Part shown: positions 32,819 to 41,447 of the stretch, in pieces
Position numbering within the stretch: the first letter of the stretch is position 1
Layout: every line of letters starts with the position of its first letter
Origin: a virus
IMG/VR virus record: IMGVR_UViG_3300050343_000214
Coordinates: 41,802-105,801 of that record
DNA: 64,000 bases
Strand: one strand, 5' to 3'
The notes under the pieces: model-generated
Seen by the model: only the letters and a program-made list of their open reading frames with translations
Database searches by the model: none
Told to the model about the DNA's origin: nothing
Translations under genes and position numbers: made by a program

Positions 32819-33488
32819 ACAATCCCCCGTTGGCGAATGCTTTATCTAGTTCAATTTCTTGGTAAACTGCTCGATGAGTTTTTAGTAGCTTTATAAATAT
32901 ATTAGCAGTATCTTTGACATCCTGCAACGCATCGTGAGCATTTTCGGAACTTAATCCCATGCGCTCTCTCAAGCTATCCATGCTTATGGATCTAATGCTA
33001 GGATCTCCCTCTGTCCACATGTGCATATTATCCATAACGTCACACTTGTGAATTTTGCTGAACATTTTTTGCTGCTGCCTCGCGTCGTCGTAAGGTCCGT
33101 ATTCTTTACATAGCCTATTAATGATAATCATATCAAAGCCAATGATGTTAAAACCTACGGGGATGGGATTAAAGAAAGGATCTTTTTTCCAATTATATTT
33201 GTCTACAAAGGTGCAAAACTTTCTCCATACTGATTTTAAGGTTGGAGCCTTTGCTAAATCATCTCTATTTTTTCCAGTAACTTTGAGCGCCCCGTCTTCG
33301 ATTGGATCTAAACCTGCGGCAATAGCGGCATCGTCGCTAAGAATAGGTCTAATCTCACTGTTAAAAGTTCCCTTCATAGACAAGTTTCTACCATCCAGCG
33401 CTAAGGCAGCGATTTGAGTAGGTTGTGTTTTATGAGGGTTACGACTTCCTGTTTCAAAGTCAAATACGATATAGTCTCTGTTAGCCAT
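32808..33488 (-). CDS. DEDDh 3'-5' exonuclease (DnaQ-like), probable proofreader
   Basis: 226 residues. Exo I motif IVFDFETGS (D and E), Exo II VGFNIIGFD, and Exo III ENAHDALQDVKDT (H and D) give all residues of the DEDDh site. Such enzymes remove mispaired 3' ends. It lies between the two halves of the polymerase alpha gene, whose own PHP domain appears to lack metal ligands, so this protein is the likely separate proofreading subunit. Ribosome site AAGGA six bases before ATG. Confidence 0.85.
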   Translation of the reverse strand: MANRDYIVFDFETGSRNPHKTQPTQIAALALDGRNLSMKGTFNSEIRPILSDDAAIAAGLDPIEDGALKVTGKNRDDLAKAPTLKSVWRKFCTFVDKYNWKKDPFFNPIPVGFNIIGFDMIIINRLCKEYGPYDDARQQQKMFSKIHKCDVMDNMHMWTEGDPSIRSISMDSLRERMGLSSENAHDALQDVKDTANIFIKLLKTHRAVYQEIELDKAFANGGLYVK

Positions 33489-33490
33489 AG

Positions 33491-34180
33491 TTAGTCCTTC
33501 TTTTCTATTCTTTTAGTAAAAAGGGAGTCGCCAGAAATTCCTTCAAACTGATATTCCCTTGCTTGTTCGTGTAATCCGTATTCATTCAAAAACTCTGCAA
33601 TCTTTTCTAAGCTCTGTTCTCCATCGTACATAATGTATTTTGTTGACCATTCAAAAACCGTAGCCTTTACTGTGGTGATTAAATTCTTACACCCTAAGAA
33701 CGCATGATATTCAGCACCTTGAATGTCCATAAAAATTGCATCTATTGATGGTATATTATATTTCTTACAGAAGCTGTATAGTGAAGTTGTTTTAACCTTT
33801 ACTTCTTCGTGTATGTCATTAACCTTAAAAATACTTTTCATACCTACTCCCGGCTTCAATATAGAACCCTGTCCAGTGTTTTGTAGGTTTTTACCAATCA
33901 TGGTTTCTTCGTCTTTGATACTTTCTGTTGGAAAATATTTGTAGAAACTAATTTCCCCATCCACCGCGCTTATTGCTTTGTGGTAAACGCTGACGTTGGG
34001 ATTATCCTCAAACTTGTCTTTGATGATTTGACAATTAAACGCATCAGCTTCAAATGCATAAATTTTAGCATTAGGCCAAGCGTCTAATATTTCTGGTATA
34101 TCATACCCCCTGTGGGCGCCAACTTCAAATATATGCTTTAAGTCAGGAAAACTTTCCTTAACCCTATTAATGAACAGCAT
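33491..34180 (-). CDS. FkbM-family methyltransferase
   Basis: 229 residues. IFEVGAHRGYDIPEIL is the SAM-binding loop (E-V-G-A-x-x-G), IYAFEADAFNC the acidic ribose-binding strand, and AIFMDIQGAEYHAFLG the FkbM D-I-Q/E-G-x-E motif. FkbM enzymes O-methylate sugars or polyketides. Overlaps the end of the polymerase N-half by 14 bases and is followed two bases later by the exonuclease gene. It would act with the phage glycosyltransferases. Confidence 0.85.
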   Translation of the reverse strand: MLFINRVKESFPDLKHIFEVGAHRGYDIPEILDAWPNAKIYAFEADAFNCQIIKDKFEDNPNVSVYHKAISAVDGEISFYKYFPTESIKDEETMIGKNLQNTGQGSILKPGVGMKSIFKVNDIHEEVKVKTTSLYSFCKKYNIPSIDAIFMDIQGAEYHAFLGCKNLITTVKATVFEWSTKYIMYDGEQSLEKIAEFLNEYGLHEQAREYQFEGISGDSLFTKRIEKKD

Positions 34181-35738
34181 TTGTCAATTCCTTTATTTTC
34201 ATTAGTTTATCTAGGAGGTTAATTCCTAGAACATCAAACTTTACATGACCTAGTGCTTCTAAGTCTGTCATTTCTAAGCCTGCTATCTTTTCTATAGAAC
34301 CTTTCTGTTGTATCATTGGACATACGTTTTGCAATTTGTCTTTAGATATTACCACGCCAGCAGCGTGTTTGCCCTGTGTTTTAAATGTGCCTTCCATATC
34401 AATAGCTTGCTGGAAGTATTGCGCGTAGTCACCATCAAGCTTTCCTTCGTCTGTGATGTTGCAAAAATCTCTTAAGTCATCTGACCTGTTAATCAAAGAC
34501 CAACGTATTATAGATCGGTCTTCGTCGTCCATGTCTGCTAGCTGATCAGATATGTCTGCTTCATTTGGTATACTCTTTGTTATAGCATTCATCTCGCTAA
34601 AAGAACAAGCCTCATTTATCCTTAAAACTTCTTTTATTGCACTACGCCCCTGCAACCTTCCAAATGTTATCATCTGGCTAACATGATCTTTACCATAAGT
34701 TAGTTTAAGATAATCAATAACTTCATCACGCTTTTTGCCCGGAACGTCCATGTCAATATCTGGCAAGGAAACATGACCACCAGTGTTTCTTCCAGCGTTG
34801 TAAAACCTCTCAAACAATAAATCGTGTTCCACTGGATTGATCTTTGTTATACCAATAAGATATGAAATAAGACATCCAGCAGCAGAGCCTCTGCCGGGAC
34901 CAGCAATACAGCCCATGTCATCTTCTACATGCCTTATTATATCCTGAACAATCAAGAAGTAGCCAAATAGATCTGCGTCTTTAATAACTTGTAATTCTTT
35001 CCTGAATCTATCTCCATATATTTTTTGGGTATCTTTATCTTCGCCAACCAGAGGTTTTACAAATTTTGTATATCCCTTTCTAGCCATCTTAGTTAAGTAG
35101 TCTTCTTGAGACAACCCTTTAGGACATACAAATTTCGGAAGCATGGGTGGATTTAAAATTTCATAGTCTTCACAGGAATCATATATATATTCCAACTCTT
35201 TTGTTACTTTGCCTTTCGTAATACACTTGTTGTCCTTAGTAAAATATTCTAGCAAATCAGCATCTAGTTCTTTATTTCTAATTTTAGTATTTACTTTTGG
35301 TAATGTAGTCTTTAATGCAGAACAAAGTAGAACTCTGTGTAAAGCAGCTTGCTTACTATTGACATAATAAGATGGCTGAATGTTATCTTTTTCAGCTTGT
35401 AGGGCAATTAAGTTATTTCTACCTACTATTTCTTTTGCTATGTCTTTTGGCATGTTGCCATTTTCATCAGTAAAAGAAACCATCTGTATAAGGTCGTGCC
35501 ACCCGTCTTTATTCTTAGCATATATTGTAGTGTTATCAAAAGAACATCCAATGATAGGCTTGACTCCCACCTTCTTACACGCTTGATGAAATGACACTGC
35601 GCCAGAGATTGTCTTATAATCTGTGATGCCACACGCAGGATAATCATTGTCAGCACAAACCTTTGCAAGTTCATGCGGTTTTGAAAAGCCTTTTAGCAAA
35701 CTATAATGCGTAAAATTCTTCAATGGAAACCAGTTCAT
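34167..35738 (-). CDS. dnaE: DNA polymerase III alpha, N-terminal part: PHP and palm (split gene)
   Basis: 523 residues aligning to E. coli DnaE from its start to just past the third catalytic aspartate. Seen in order: a short PHP-like region (YSLLKGF, CGITDYKTISGAVSFHQACK, VKPIIG), GPGRGSAAGCLISYLIGIT, LPDIDMD with catalytic D327 and D329 (E. coli D401, D403), ITFGRLQGRSAIK, KTQGKHAAGVVIS, and VKFDVLGI with D502 (E. coli D555). It stops 20 residues after that. The fingers and C-terminal domains are encoded 2 kb downstream at 30592-32151, after FkbM, exonuclease and glycosyltransferase genes. PHP metal ligands look lost (TDY instead of TDH; F/T instead of the HxH start). Together the halves total 1,042 residues, near a normal alpha subunit minus the tau-binding end. 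Confidence 0.92.
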   Translation of the reverse strand: MNWFPLKNFTHYSLLKGFSKPHELAKVCADNDYPACGITDYKTISGAVSFHQACKKVGVKPIIGCSFDNTTIYAKNKDGWHDLIQMVSFTDENGNMPKDIAKEIVGRNNLIALQAEKDNIQPSYYVNSKQAALHRVLLCSALKTTLPKVNTKIRNKELDADLLEYFTKDNKCITKGKVTKELEYIYDSCEDYEILNPPMLPKFVCPKGLSQEDYLTKMARKGYTKFVKPLVGEDKDTQKIYGDRFRKELQVIKDADLFGYFLIVQDIIRHVEDDMGCIAGPGRGSAAGCLISYLIGITKINPVEHDLLFERFYNAGRNTGGHVSLPDIDMDVPGKKRDEVIDYLKLTYGKDHVSQMITFGRLQGRSAIKEVLRINEACSFSEMNAITKSIPNEADISDQLADMDDEDRSIIRWSLINRSDDLRDFCNITDEGKLDGDYAQYFQQAIDMEGTFKTQGKHAAGVVISKDKLQNVCPMIQQKGSIEKIAGLEMTDLEALGHVKFDVLGINLLDKLMKIKELTNAVH

Positions 35739-35743
35739 ATTGT

Positions 35744-36280
35744 TTATAATTTCCTTCTATCAATTACAACTATCGTCTTTTTCCATACTTAAGATCTTCT
35801 AGATAGGCATATGGTTTGTGTTCCACAATGTTATGAAATATCTTCTGTTATCCAAACGCCTTCACTAGATAGTACCATATCGCTTATAGAAATCAAATAT
35901 TTTTGCTGTTTTACAGTATGAGAGCAATCTTCAATTACTAAATCAATGTCATTCTTATAATTGTTTTCTAACCACTGTTTAAACTCTAGAGCTTCTACGT
36001 CTCCATGATACACATCGTTGAGTAATGTGCTACAAAATGTTTCTTTTGATTTTACAAATTCTTGGTAAGCTGGCTCAACATTCTCAAAACTTTTGATATC
36101 TAATATCAGCACCTATATGAAAATTACCAATATTGTTATCAACCAAAAACTTGGTAAAACCGCAAATCATCTCAAGCACCTTTCGTACTTAGATTGCCAG
36201 AAGTTTTGGTAAAAGATTTTATAATTATGTTGATGGCAAAATTTGTCTGTATAGTCAGACGAACTGCTATAATTAATCAT
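35744..36280 (-). CDS. CmcI-like class I methyltransferase, frameshifted
   Basis: Reassembled from several frames: MINYSSSSDYTDKFC, then FLVDNNIGNFHIGADIRY, then IDLVIEDCSHTVKQQ, GVWITEDIFHNIVEHKPYAY and VVVIDRRKL. DLVIEDCSH and VWITEDI with a late DRR are the signature of CmcI/rhamnosyl O-methyltransferase-type proteins, which often occur in glycan clusters. Breaks at about 36175, 36100, 35845 and 35775 make this one of the more damaged genes here; indel error or real decay cannot be separated. Lies between the PAP2 and polymerase genes. Confidence 0.5.
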
Positions 36281-36325
36281 TTTCCTTTTGGCAAAGGTCT
36301 TTTAACTGGTTCGTTAGTAGACGGT

Positions 36326-37024
36326 CTAGGCTGTCCGGGTAATGTCAATGGGATTTTTTCTGGCTCTTTCATCTTCTAGTCCTTTTGTCAATTTGTATAG
36401 CTTGTCAATTACAATCTTTGAAGCATCGTTGTCTGACGGGTAGTGAACTCCCTGTAATATTCTAGCAAGTCCACAGTAATTAGACAACTCAAAAAATTTA
36501 TTTTTATGTTCTGGATACTGGTCGGCAAGTACATGAGCTGCTAATTCAGAATACATAGTATGACCACTAGGATACGAAGGAGTGTGATGTGTTTCCGTAA
36601 ACATAACCTTAATGTCAAGATTATAATATGGCGCAAGTTGTTCTGGTCTAGCCCTATTGTGATAATACTTTAGAGCGTACATATATTGCTCTATTATGTT
36701 ATAATAAGAGTTAAACTTATGTTGGGGAAAAGATAAAGCTTTAGTCTTTAAAAATTTACGGAATAGATCTAGTGGTTCTTTATCAACCGTGTACACTAAA
36801 TCAAGCTCTTGATATGTTCTTGAATTAGTTAGTCTGGATATTTGATTGAGTTCTCTTTCCGTGATGGCGCTACTGTTAGACGGCGGTGGAGGTACTATAT
36901 CCTTAATTGATATACCCAAAGTATATAACTCGTCGTGGTAATTGACTTTATTCGCCAGATAACCTATATTATCTAGATCTTGCTTTTTATCTATAATTTC
37001 TGCTACTTTATTTATTAAGCTCAT
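36326..37024 (-). CDS. PAP2-superfamily phosphatase
   Basis: 232 residues with the three PAP2 active-site motifs in order: KYYHNRARP (K-x6-RP), PSYPSGHTMYSE (PSGH), and ARILQGVHYPSDNDAS (SR-x5-H-x3-D type, with A before R). The two histidines are the catalytic nucleophile and acid. Members remove phosphate from phosphatidic acid, undecaprenyl or sugar pyrophosphates. No clear transmembrane helices flank the motifs, so it looks like a soluble class-A acid-phosphatase form. Overlaps the small gene upstream. A phage copy beside glycan genes suggests use in lipid- or sugar-phosphate turnover; that is inference. Confidence 0.8.
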   Translation of the reverse strand: MSLINKVAEIIDKKQDLDNIGYLANKVNYHDELYTLGISIKDIVPPPPSNSSAITERELNQISRLTNSRTYQELDLVYTVDKEPLDLFRKFLKTKALSFPQHKFNSYYNIIEQYMYALKYYHNRARPEQLAPYYNLDIKVMFTETHHTPSYPSGHTMYSELAAHVLADQYPEHKNKFFELSNYCGLARILQGVHYPSDNDASKIVIDKLYKLTKGLEDERARKNPIDITRTA

Positions 37025-37229
37025 ATTCTCTCTCGGTGAATACTTTTTCTAATCTTTGTACTAATCTAGTGCCCGCTCTACGTCTAAAACATGGCAGTAA
37101 TCCATGTATACACAAGTATATTCCAGCTCTAATACATATGAAACCATGACCCACGGCAAACTTGAAGTGCTGCCAGTAGGTCATGTTGTTTTCATTTAGA
37201 TGCTCATTCCATTTTTTTCTAAGTGTCAT
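37008..37229 (-). CDS. Small DUF6356-like protein
   Basis: About 73 residues from the ATG at 37229, which directly follows the upstream TAA (TAAAATG). Central segment MTYWQHFKFAVGHGFICIRA then GIYLCIHGLLPC is a conserved amphipathic to hydrophobic stretch I associate with DUF6356, followed by a basic RRRAGTRLVQRLEKVF helix. One membrane-associating helix is plausible. Function unknown; co-transcribed with PAP2. Confidence 0.6.
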   Translation of the reverse strand: MTLRKKWNEHLNENNMTYWQHFKFAVGHGFICIRAGIYLCIHGLLPCFRRRAGTRLVQRLEKVFTEREYELNK

Positions 37230-37230
37230 T

Positions 37231-37746
37231 TTACCAAGCCTTGCAGGACCAGTATCGAGCTTTCCAGCGTGGGCCGGGATTGTCACAATTGTGTCTTGCT
37301 CTAAAGTTTTTGCGTCTACCCGGATCGTTTTTCTTAATCTTCATGTTAGGATCACCAAAATTAACTTTGACTACATTGCCAGATCCGTTTTTGACATAAA
37401 CGCTTCTTTTCTTAGGACCATCAGGAGTTAAAAACGGTTTGCCTAACTTGACTTTACGCCCTTGGTATTCAGCCGCTTGAGTTTCTTCATTTTGTGCTTT
37501 TTTCCAAGCGTCTGGATCTGGCCTATCTTTGTCGCCCTTCTTGGCAGGCTTGTAGTTTTTCCCTTCTCTTTCCTTCTTCTTGCGAATATTTTCCCACAAA
37601 GAAGCAGCGTCATGTTCTTCTTCAGATTCGCCAAAGTCTTCATACTCTGCTTCTGCTGGAAGGTAGAAGTTTTCTTCTGTGAGTTCTTCTGTGAAACCAT
37701 ACGTGTCTGTGGTATAAGCTTCATCTGCCTGATTGATTCTAGACAT
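37231..37746 (-). CDS. Phage protein with C-terminal RARHxC/KARYWSCKxW motif
   Basis: About 171 residues from the ATG at 37746, preceded by AGGAGA; this start overlaps the glycosyltransferase stop. The N-terminal half is acidic (EEL, EAEYEDFGESEEEHD), the middle basic and low-complexity, and the C-terminus carries KVNFGDPNMKIKKNDPGRR, FRARHNC and KARYWSCKAW. I recognise this C-terminal signature from proteins encoded by many large tailed phages but know no tested function; the Cys/His content would suit a zinc-binding fold. Confidence 0.6.
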   Translation of the reverse strand: MSRINQADEAYTTDTYGFTEELTEENFYLPAEAEYEDFGESEEEHDAASLWENIRKKKEREGKNYKPAKKGDKDRPDPDAWKKAQNEETQAAEYQGRKVKLGKPFLTPDGPKKRSVYVKNGSGNVVKVNFGDPNMKIKKNDPGRRKNFRARHNCDNPGPRWKARYWSCKAW

Positions 37747-38632
37747 TTGTAGTCTCCTGTTTAAGATCTTGGGATTGTTGTTCGACTGCCTGTATAGCAT
37801 AATTCATCATAGGAATAAGCTTTTCAGGAGGTAGCCGTTGGGAAAAATTATTAAATATTTGTTCGATCATTTTGTCGTTAGGGTCTCTGGTTATTTCATA
37901 CCATCCTACAAAATAATTCCATATTCTGTCCTCTAATTTTAGAGGATATGCTACACCGTTAGGTCTAGAGAATCTATGCAGCCACTTAAATCCCGGTACA
38001 CACATAGCCTCTCCACCAGCCCGTCTAAATTTTTCGTGTATGTAGCCTTCTTCTCCACCAAAACCCCTAAACAGTTCATTGAACCCTAGCCAGTTCTTAG
38101 TTTCGCAAGAAAACACTCCAAGTCCATGCATGGGTATCTTAAAAGGCTTTCCGGCTTCAAGGCCAGCATCATCTTTAGCCCATTTGCCATACATGTCGCC
38201 TCCCCAAGCAGGTCTAAAATGAGTTGCGCAGCCTTTTAAATTGTCGTACATCATTGGGCCTTGAACAATATCTTTGCAGTCTGGTTTAGTTTCATAATAT
38301 TCTAATAGGCTTTCTAATGAACCTTGTGGGAACATCACATGGCAGTCCATAGAAACACAGTATTTGCCTGTTGCGTTTTGAAAAATTAAGTTTCTGTTTG
38401 CGGTAGTTTGTTTTTCTGTGTATGGTATAAGTTTGACTGAATCTTTCATCCATCCTGACACCAAGCCCTCTATGGCTTTTCCATGAGCGCTATTAGGGTT
38501 ATTGTCTATGACGATCAACTCCACATCACCACTTTTAACTAACTTATGATACATTTTCAATGACTGTAAAGAAAAATATACGCCATCAAAATCATCAAAG
38601 GTACACATTCCTATAGTTAATAATTTACTCAT
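37739..38632 (-). CDS. GT2-family glycosyltransferase
   Basis: 297 residues. N-terminal LLTIGMCTFDDFDGVYFSLQ, ELIVIDNNPNS and YTEKQTTANRNLIFQNATG, then SMDCHVMFP (D-x-H in the DxD position), and RGFGGEEGYIHEKFRRAGG (ED-like catalytic base region) are all GT2 features. Transfers a sugar with inversion. AAAGG site before the ATG. It is separated from the GT4 cassette by the polymerase operon, so sugar genes are dispersed among replication genes. Confidence 0.8.
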   Translation of the reverse strand: MSKLLTIGMCTFDDFDGVYFSLQSLKMYHKLVKSGDVELIVIDNNPNSAHGKAIEGLVSGWMKDSVKLIPYTEKQTTANRNLIFQNATGKYCVSMDCHVMFPQGSLESLLEYYETKPDCKDIVQGPMMYDNLKGCATHFRPAWGGDMYGKWAKDDAGLEAGKPFKIPMHGLGVFSCETKNWLGFNELFRGFGGEEGYIHEKFRRAGGEAMCVPGFKWLHRFSRPNGVAYPLKLEDRIWNYFVGWYEITRDPNDKMIEQIFNNFSQRLPPEKLIPMMNYAIQAVEQQSQDLKQETTNV

Positions 38633-38644
38633 ATTTTGCCTTTC

Positions 38645-39670
38645 CTAGCCGGGAGCTTCGTAAAATCCTATATCAAAACCTTCTCTGCTACACTCAGAAA
38701 TAGTTTTTTCCATACCGTGTTTATTGAGGTGGTTCTGTATATACATACACATATTTTGGTCTGTATCAGCCCAATTGTTTTTGTAATAATGGCACAATTT
38801 GGTGCATTTAAAGCTCTTTCTAGTAGGAGAAATGGGCTTGGGAGACACATTTTTCTGGATTTCCTCAAAACGATCCTTGAGCATACCTAAGAACTTATCA
38901 TGGTCTGACCTATCAAAACACATAGAAAATGGACCACCATCTTTTATGTAAAAAATAGTCATAATAGCTTGTTTGTATTGCGGAAAAAGCTTAGAAATTG
39001 CATAGTTATACAGTAGTAATTGAGGGTCTACCATTAACTTTTCATAAGTCTTTTCCTCGCCAGTTGCCCAATCAATTCTTTTGCCCGTCTTCCAATCTAC
39101 TACTTCTATAGTGTCATCGTCTGTCTGAGTCACTAAGTCAATGGTTCCCTTGATTGCCAGCTGGCCTTTGATTGTCTCGCCATCAGGCGTATTATACTCG
39201 TATTTAGCCCAATCTTCTTCTATAGGTATGTCGAAGTGTGGTTCTGGCGCTACTATGGTCCTGTTTCTAGGGTCAAATTGACCATCATTCCACTGTAATG
39301 CCTGCCATGTCCACTTCCTACAGTCTTCTTTGTCTTTATTGTGCCAATCGTGATGGTTTTCCTGAGCAGTGTACGAGGAAAAACTTTGTTCTAATAAATC
39401 ATTGACTAAATCATATGTTTCTAAATGTGATTTATTGATACTAACTTTGCCAATAGCATCGTCGTCTAAAATTAATTTGCGCTTCTTACCGGCATTTTGT
39501 TTAGCAAGCTGTAAGCCAGCTAAAACCTCTAATACTTTGTGAACTACTGTCCCCTGTACAGCCTTTTTGCCACTAAGGGTTTGATAGCCCAGAACATAAG
39601 TCAAAAAATATTGCATTTCGCAGTATCTCCAATTATTAAAACTGGAAGATCTCATATATGTTATTAGCAT
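38645..39670 (-). CDS. RecB/Cas4-like PD-(D/E)XK exonuclease
   Basis: 341 residues. SSSFNNWRYCEMQYFLTYV is the N-terminal helix with the first iron-sulphur cysteine, VQGTVVHKVLEVL the conserved histidine helix, IKGTIDLVTQ the catalytic D strand, and VVDWKTGKR the D/E-x-K pair, followed by QLLLYNYAISK (QxxxY). Late cysteines (CTKLCHYY, MCMYI) could complete a 4Fe-4S cluster. Such nucleases resect DNA ends for phage recombination. The ATG overlaps the dNMP kinase stop (GAATGCTAA). Confidence 0.85.
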   Translation of the reverse strand: MLITYMRSSSFNNWRYCEMQYFLTYVLGYQTLSGKKAVQGTVVHKVLEVLAGLQLAKQNAGKKRKLILDDDAIGKVSINKSHLETYDLVNDLLEQSFSSYTAQENHHDWHNKDKEDCRKWTWQALQWNDGQFDPRNRTIVAPEPHFDIPIEEDWAKYEYNTPDGETIKGQLAIKGTIDLVTQTDDDTIEVVDWKTGKRIDWATGEEKTYEKLMVDPQLLLYNYAISKLFPQYKQAIMTIFYIKDGGPFSMCFDRSDHDKFLGMLKDRFEEIQKNVSPKPISPTRKSFKCTKLCHYYKNNWADTDQNMCMYIQNHLNKHGMEKTISECSREGFDIGFYEAPG

Positions 39671-40418
39671 TCAATGCCCCATTTCTTTTGTAATTTGTTT
39701 AAATCGTTTAGTAGTTGATCTATATCCCCTTTGTTGTCTACGATGTGATCAAATTGGTTCCAATCAAAACTCTCGACATCTAAAGCTTTTTCGCAGTCGT
39801 GATCAGACTCAAAAGGATTTCTAGTCAATCTAACGACAATTCCTCCCGCCTCTTTGATGGCATTGATTTCATTGGGAAATCTTACGTCTGGTATAATAGC
39901 TACAGATGATTGTTCTCTCGCTATTCTTTTCATGGTATAGTCAACCCAGATAGAATCTTTTATATCTCTCATAACTTCTGTTCCAAAATATTGCAAAAAT
40001 TCTCTAGCACTCATGGGAGGTAGTGTTGTTGTCTTGTGTTTCCTCCATCCGTGCTGACCGTATGGAGTTAGAGTATTTTTATCTTCATCAGACCCATACA
40101 CCTGCTCTGGTTTCAGGTCGAATAATTCCACGGCAATAGACTTAAGAGGATCGGCAAAATGGTAGATCTTTACAAAAGGCCAAATTTCCTGCTCTGCATA
40201 GCTAACGAACATCTCATCTTTTCTGGTTAGATCAAACACTACCCCACCCGACATTCCCATCACTGTCAGTTGTCTTAATGGACAGAGGAGCCCACGTCAG
40301 TGATCACAAAATCCTGTACCATCATGTTTTTAGCTTTTAATATTGATCCAGCTATGTAGTTTGCTGCCGTGTTTTTGCCAGACTGTTTCCTGCCAGATAT
40401 TCCTATGACCTTGACCAT
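39664..40418 (-). CDS. Deoxynucleoside monophosphate kinase, two frameshifts
   Basis: From the ATG at 40418 the protein begins KVIGISGRKQSGKNTAANYI, a P-loop of the T4 gp1/dNMP kinase type (G-x-K-x-S-G-K-x-T). Frames change at about 40300 and 40245 and continue through VFDLTRKDEMFVSYA, KIYHFADPLKSIAVELF, REFLQYFGTEVMRDI, and IIPDVRFPNEINAI followed by VVRLTRNPF. These match the LID and nucleotide-binding elements of the family. It phosphorylates dNMPs for dNTP synthesis, working with class II RNR and dUTPase. Confidence 0.85.
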
Positions 40419-40450
40419 TAGATATGTGCCTTTCAAGTCAAGTAAGTATT

Positions 40451-41447
40451 TTACTTCTTTATGTCCTTTACGCTCATATCTCCAACGTCCTTATCTAGAA
40501 AGCTTAGGAAATGTAATCTTATACATTCTCGATAAAGACCTTTGTATTTTTATTCTTGCTTCTCTTCCTGCTTGATCGTTGTCTGTTATGACAACGAGAT
40601 GTGTAATTGGAAGCTTTTTAAGCTTTTCTATATGCTGTCTCGATATTGTCTTGCCGAATACGCTAACAGCATTTTTGACCCCCGCTTCGTACATTCTCCA
40701 CACATCGCCCTGACCTTCTAGAACATACATGGTATTAGTTTTACAGGCAGTTTTGATTGCCCTGTGAAAATTGTAGAAATAATTGTTCTTGTCAAATCCT
40801 TTTGGTGTAATTAAAAATTTAGGAGTTTTATATTCTTTAATGCTTCTACCAATAGCGCCTACAACTACATCTCCCACATCGTTATGTATAGGTATAATAG
40901 ATCTCTCATTCATTATACCGTTTTCTAAACAATCTCCCACTCCAAAATGCTTTAATGTTCTTTTGGAAAATCCTCTATTAGAGAAGTAGACTGACGGAAC
41001 TTCACAACTACACTCGCATTGTACTGGCATGTCGTTAACAGTTTTATTATTCTTTGTGAATATTTTATTTATAGATTCAATGTCTGTGGGTTCCGTTGGC
41101 TTGCTAGTCGTAGTAGCGTTGGAATTATAGTCAATATGTATATTTAATTCTTTTTTTATCCACCCTAATGCATCCTTGAATTCAGCGTCCTGACCGCTTC
41201 TAGCTGTTAACACGCCGCATATTAAACCGAACACATCATTTCTATGCTGCTCTTGACAATCCCTAGTCCAACACTTCCATATACCTTTTGATTTACAGAA
41301 AGAGAACGCTCTGGGGTTATCACTAGATTCATGAATAGGACATGTTGAATATATATTATCTCCAAAGTCCTCGAATTCTATACCAAGCTTTGTTAAGACT
41401 TTAGTTATATCGTTATTCAGATTCTGTTTCAGTGTCTGCAAGTTCAT
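40451..41447 (-). CDS. DnaG-type DNA primase
   Basis: About 332 residues. A CHC2 zinc finger near the N-terminus (CPIHESSDN, then WKCWTRDCQEQH) and a TOPRIM domain (MYVLEGQGDVWRMYEAG with catalytic E, and VVITDNDQAGREA with DxD) are evident. One frameshift at about 40500 replaces the early stop with a tail reading LDKDVGDMSVKDIKK. Synthesises RNA primers for the phage fork. Overlaps the helicase gene by 35 bases, which fits the functional pairing. Confidence 0.88.

Noticed and set aside
30592-35738. Split-intein DnaE as in cyanobacteria
   Set aside because: The break is at a different place and neither half carries intein blocks; only about 20 extra residues follow the last conserved motif in the N-half.
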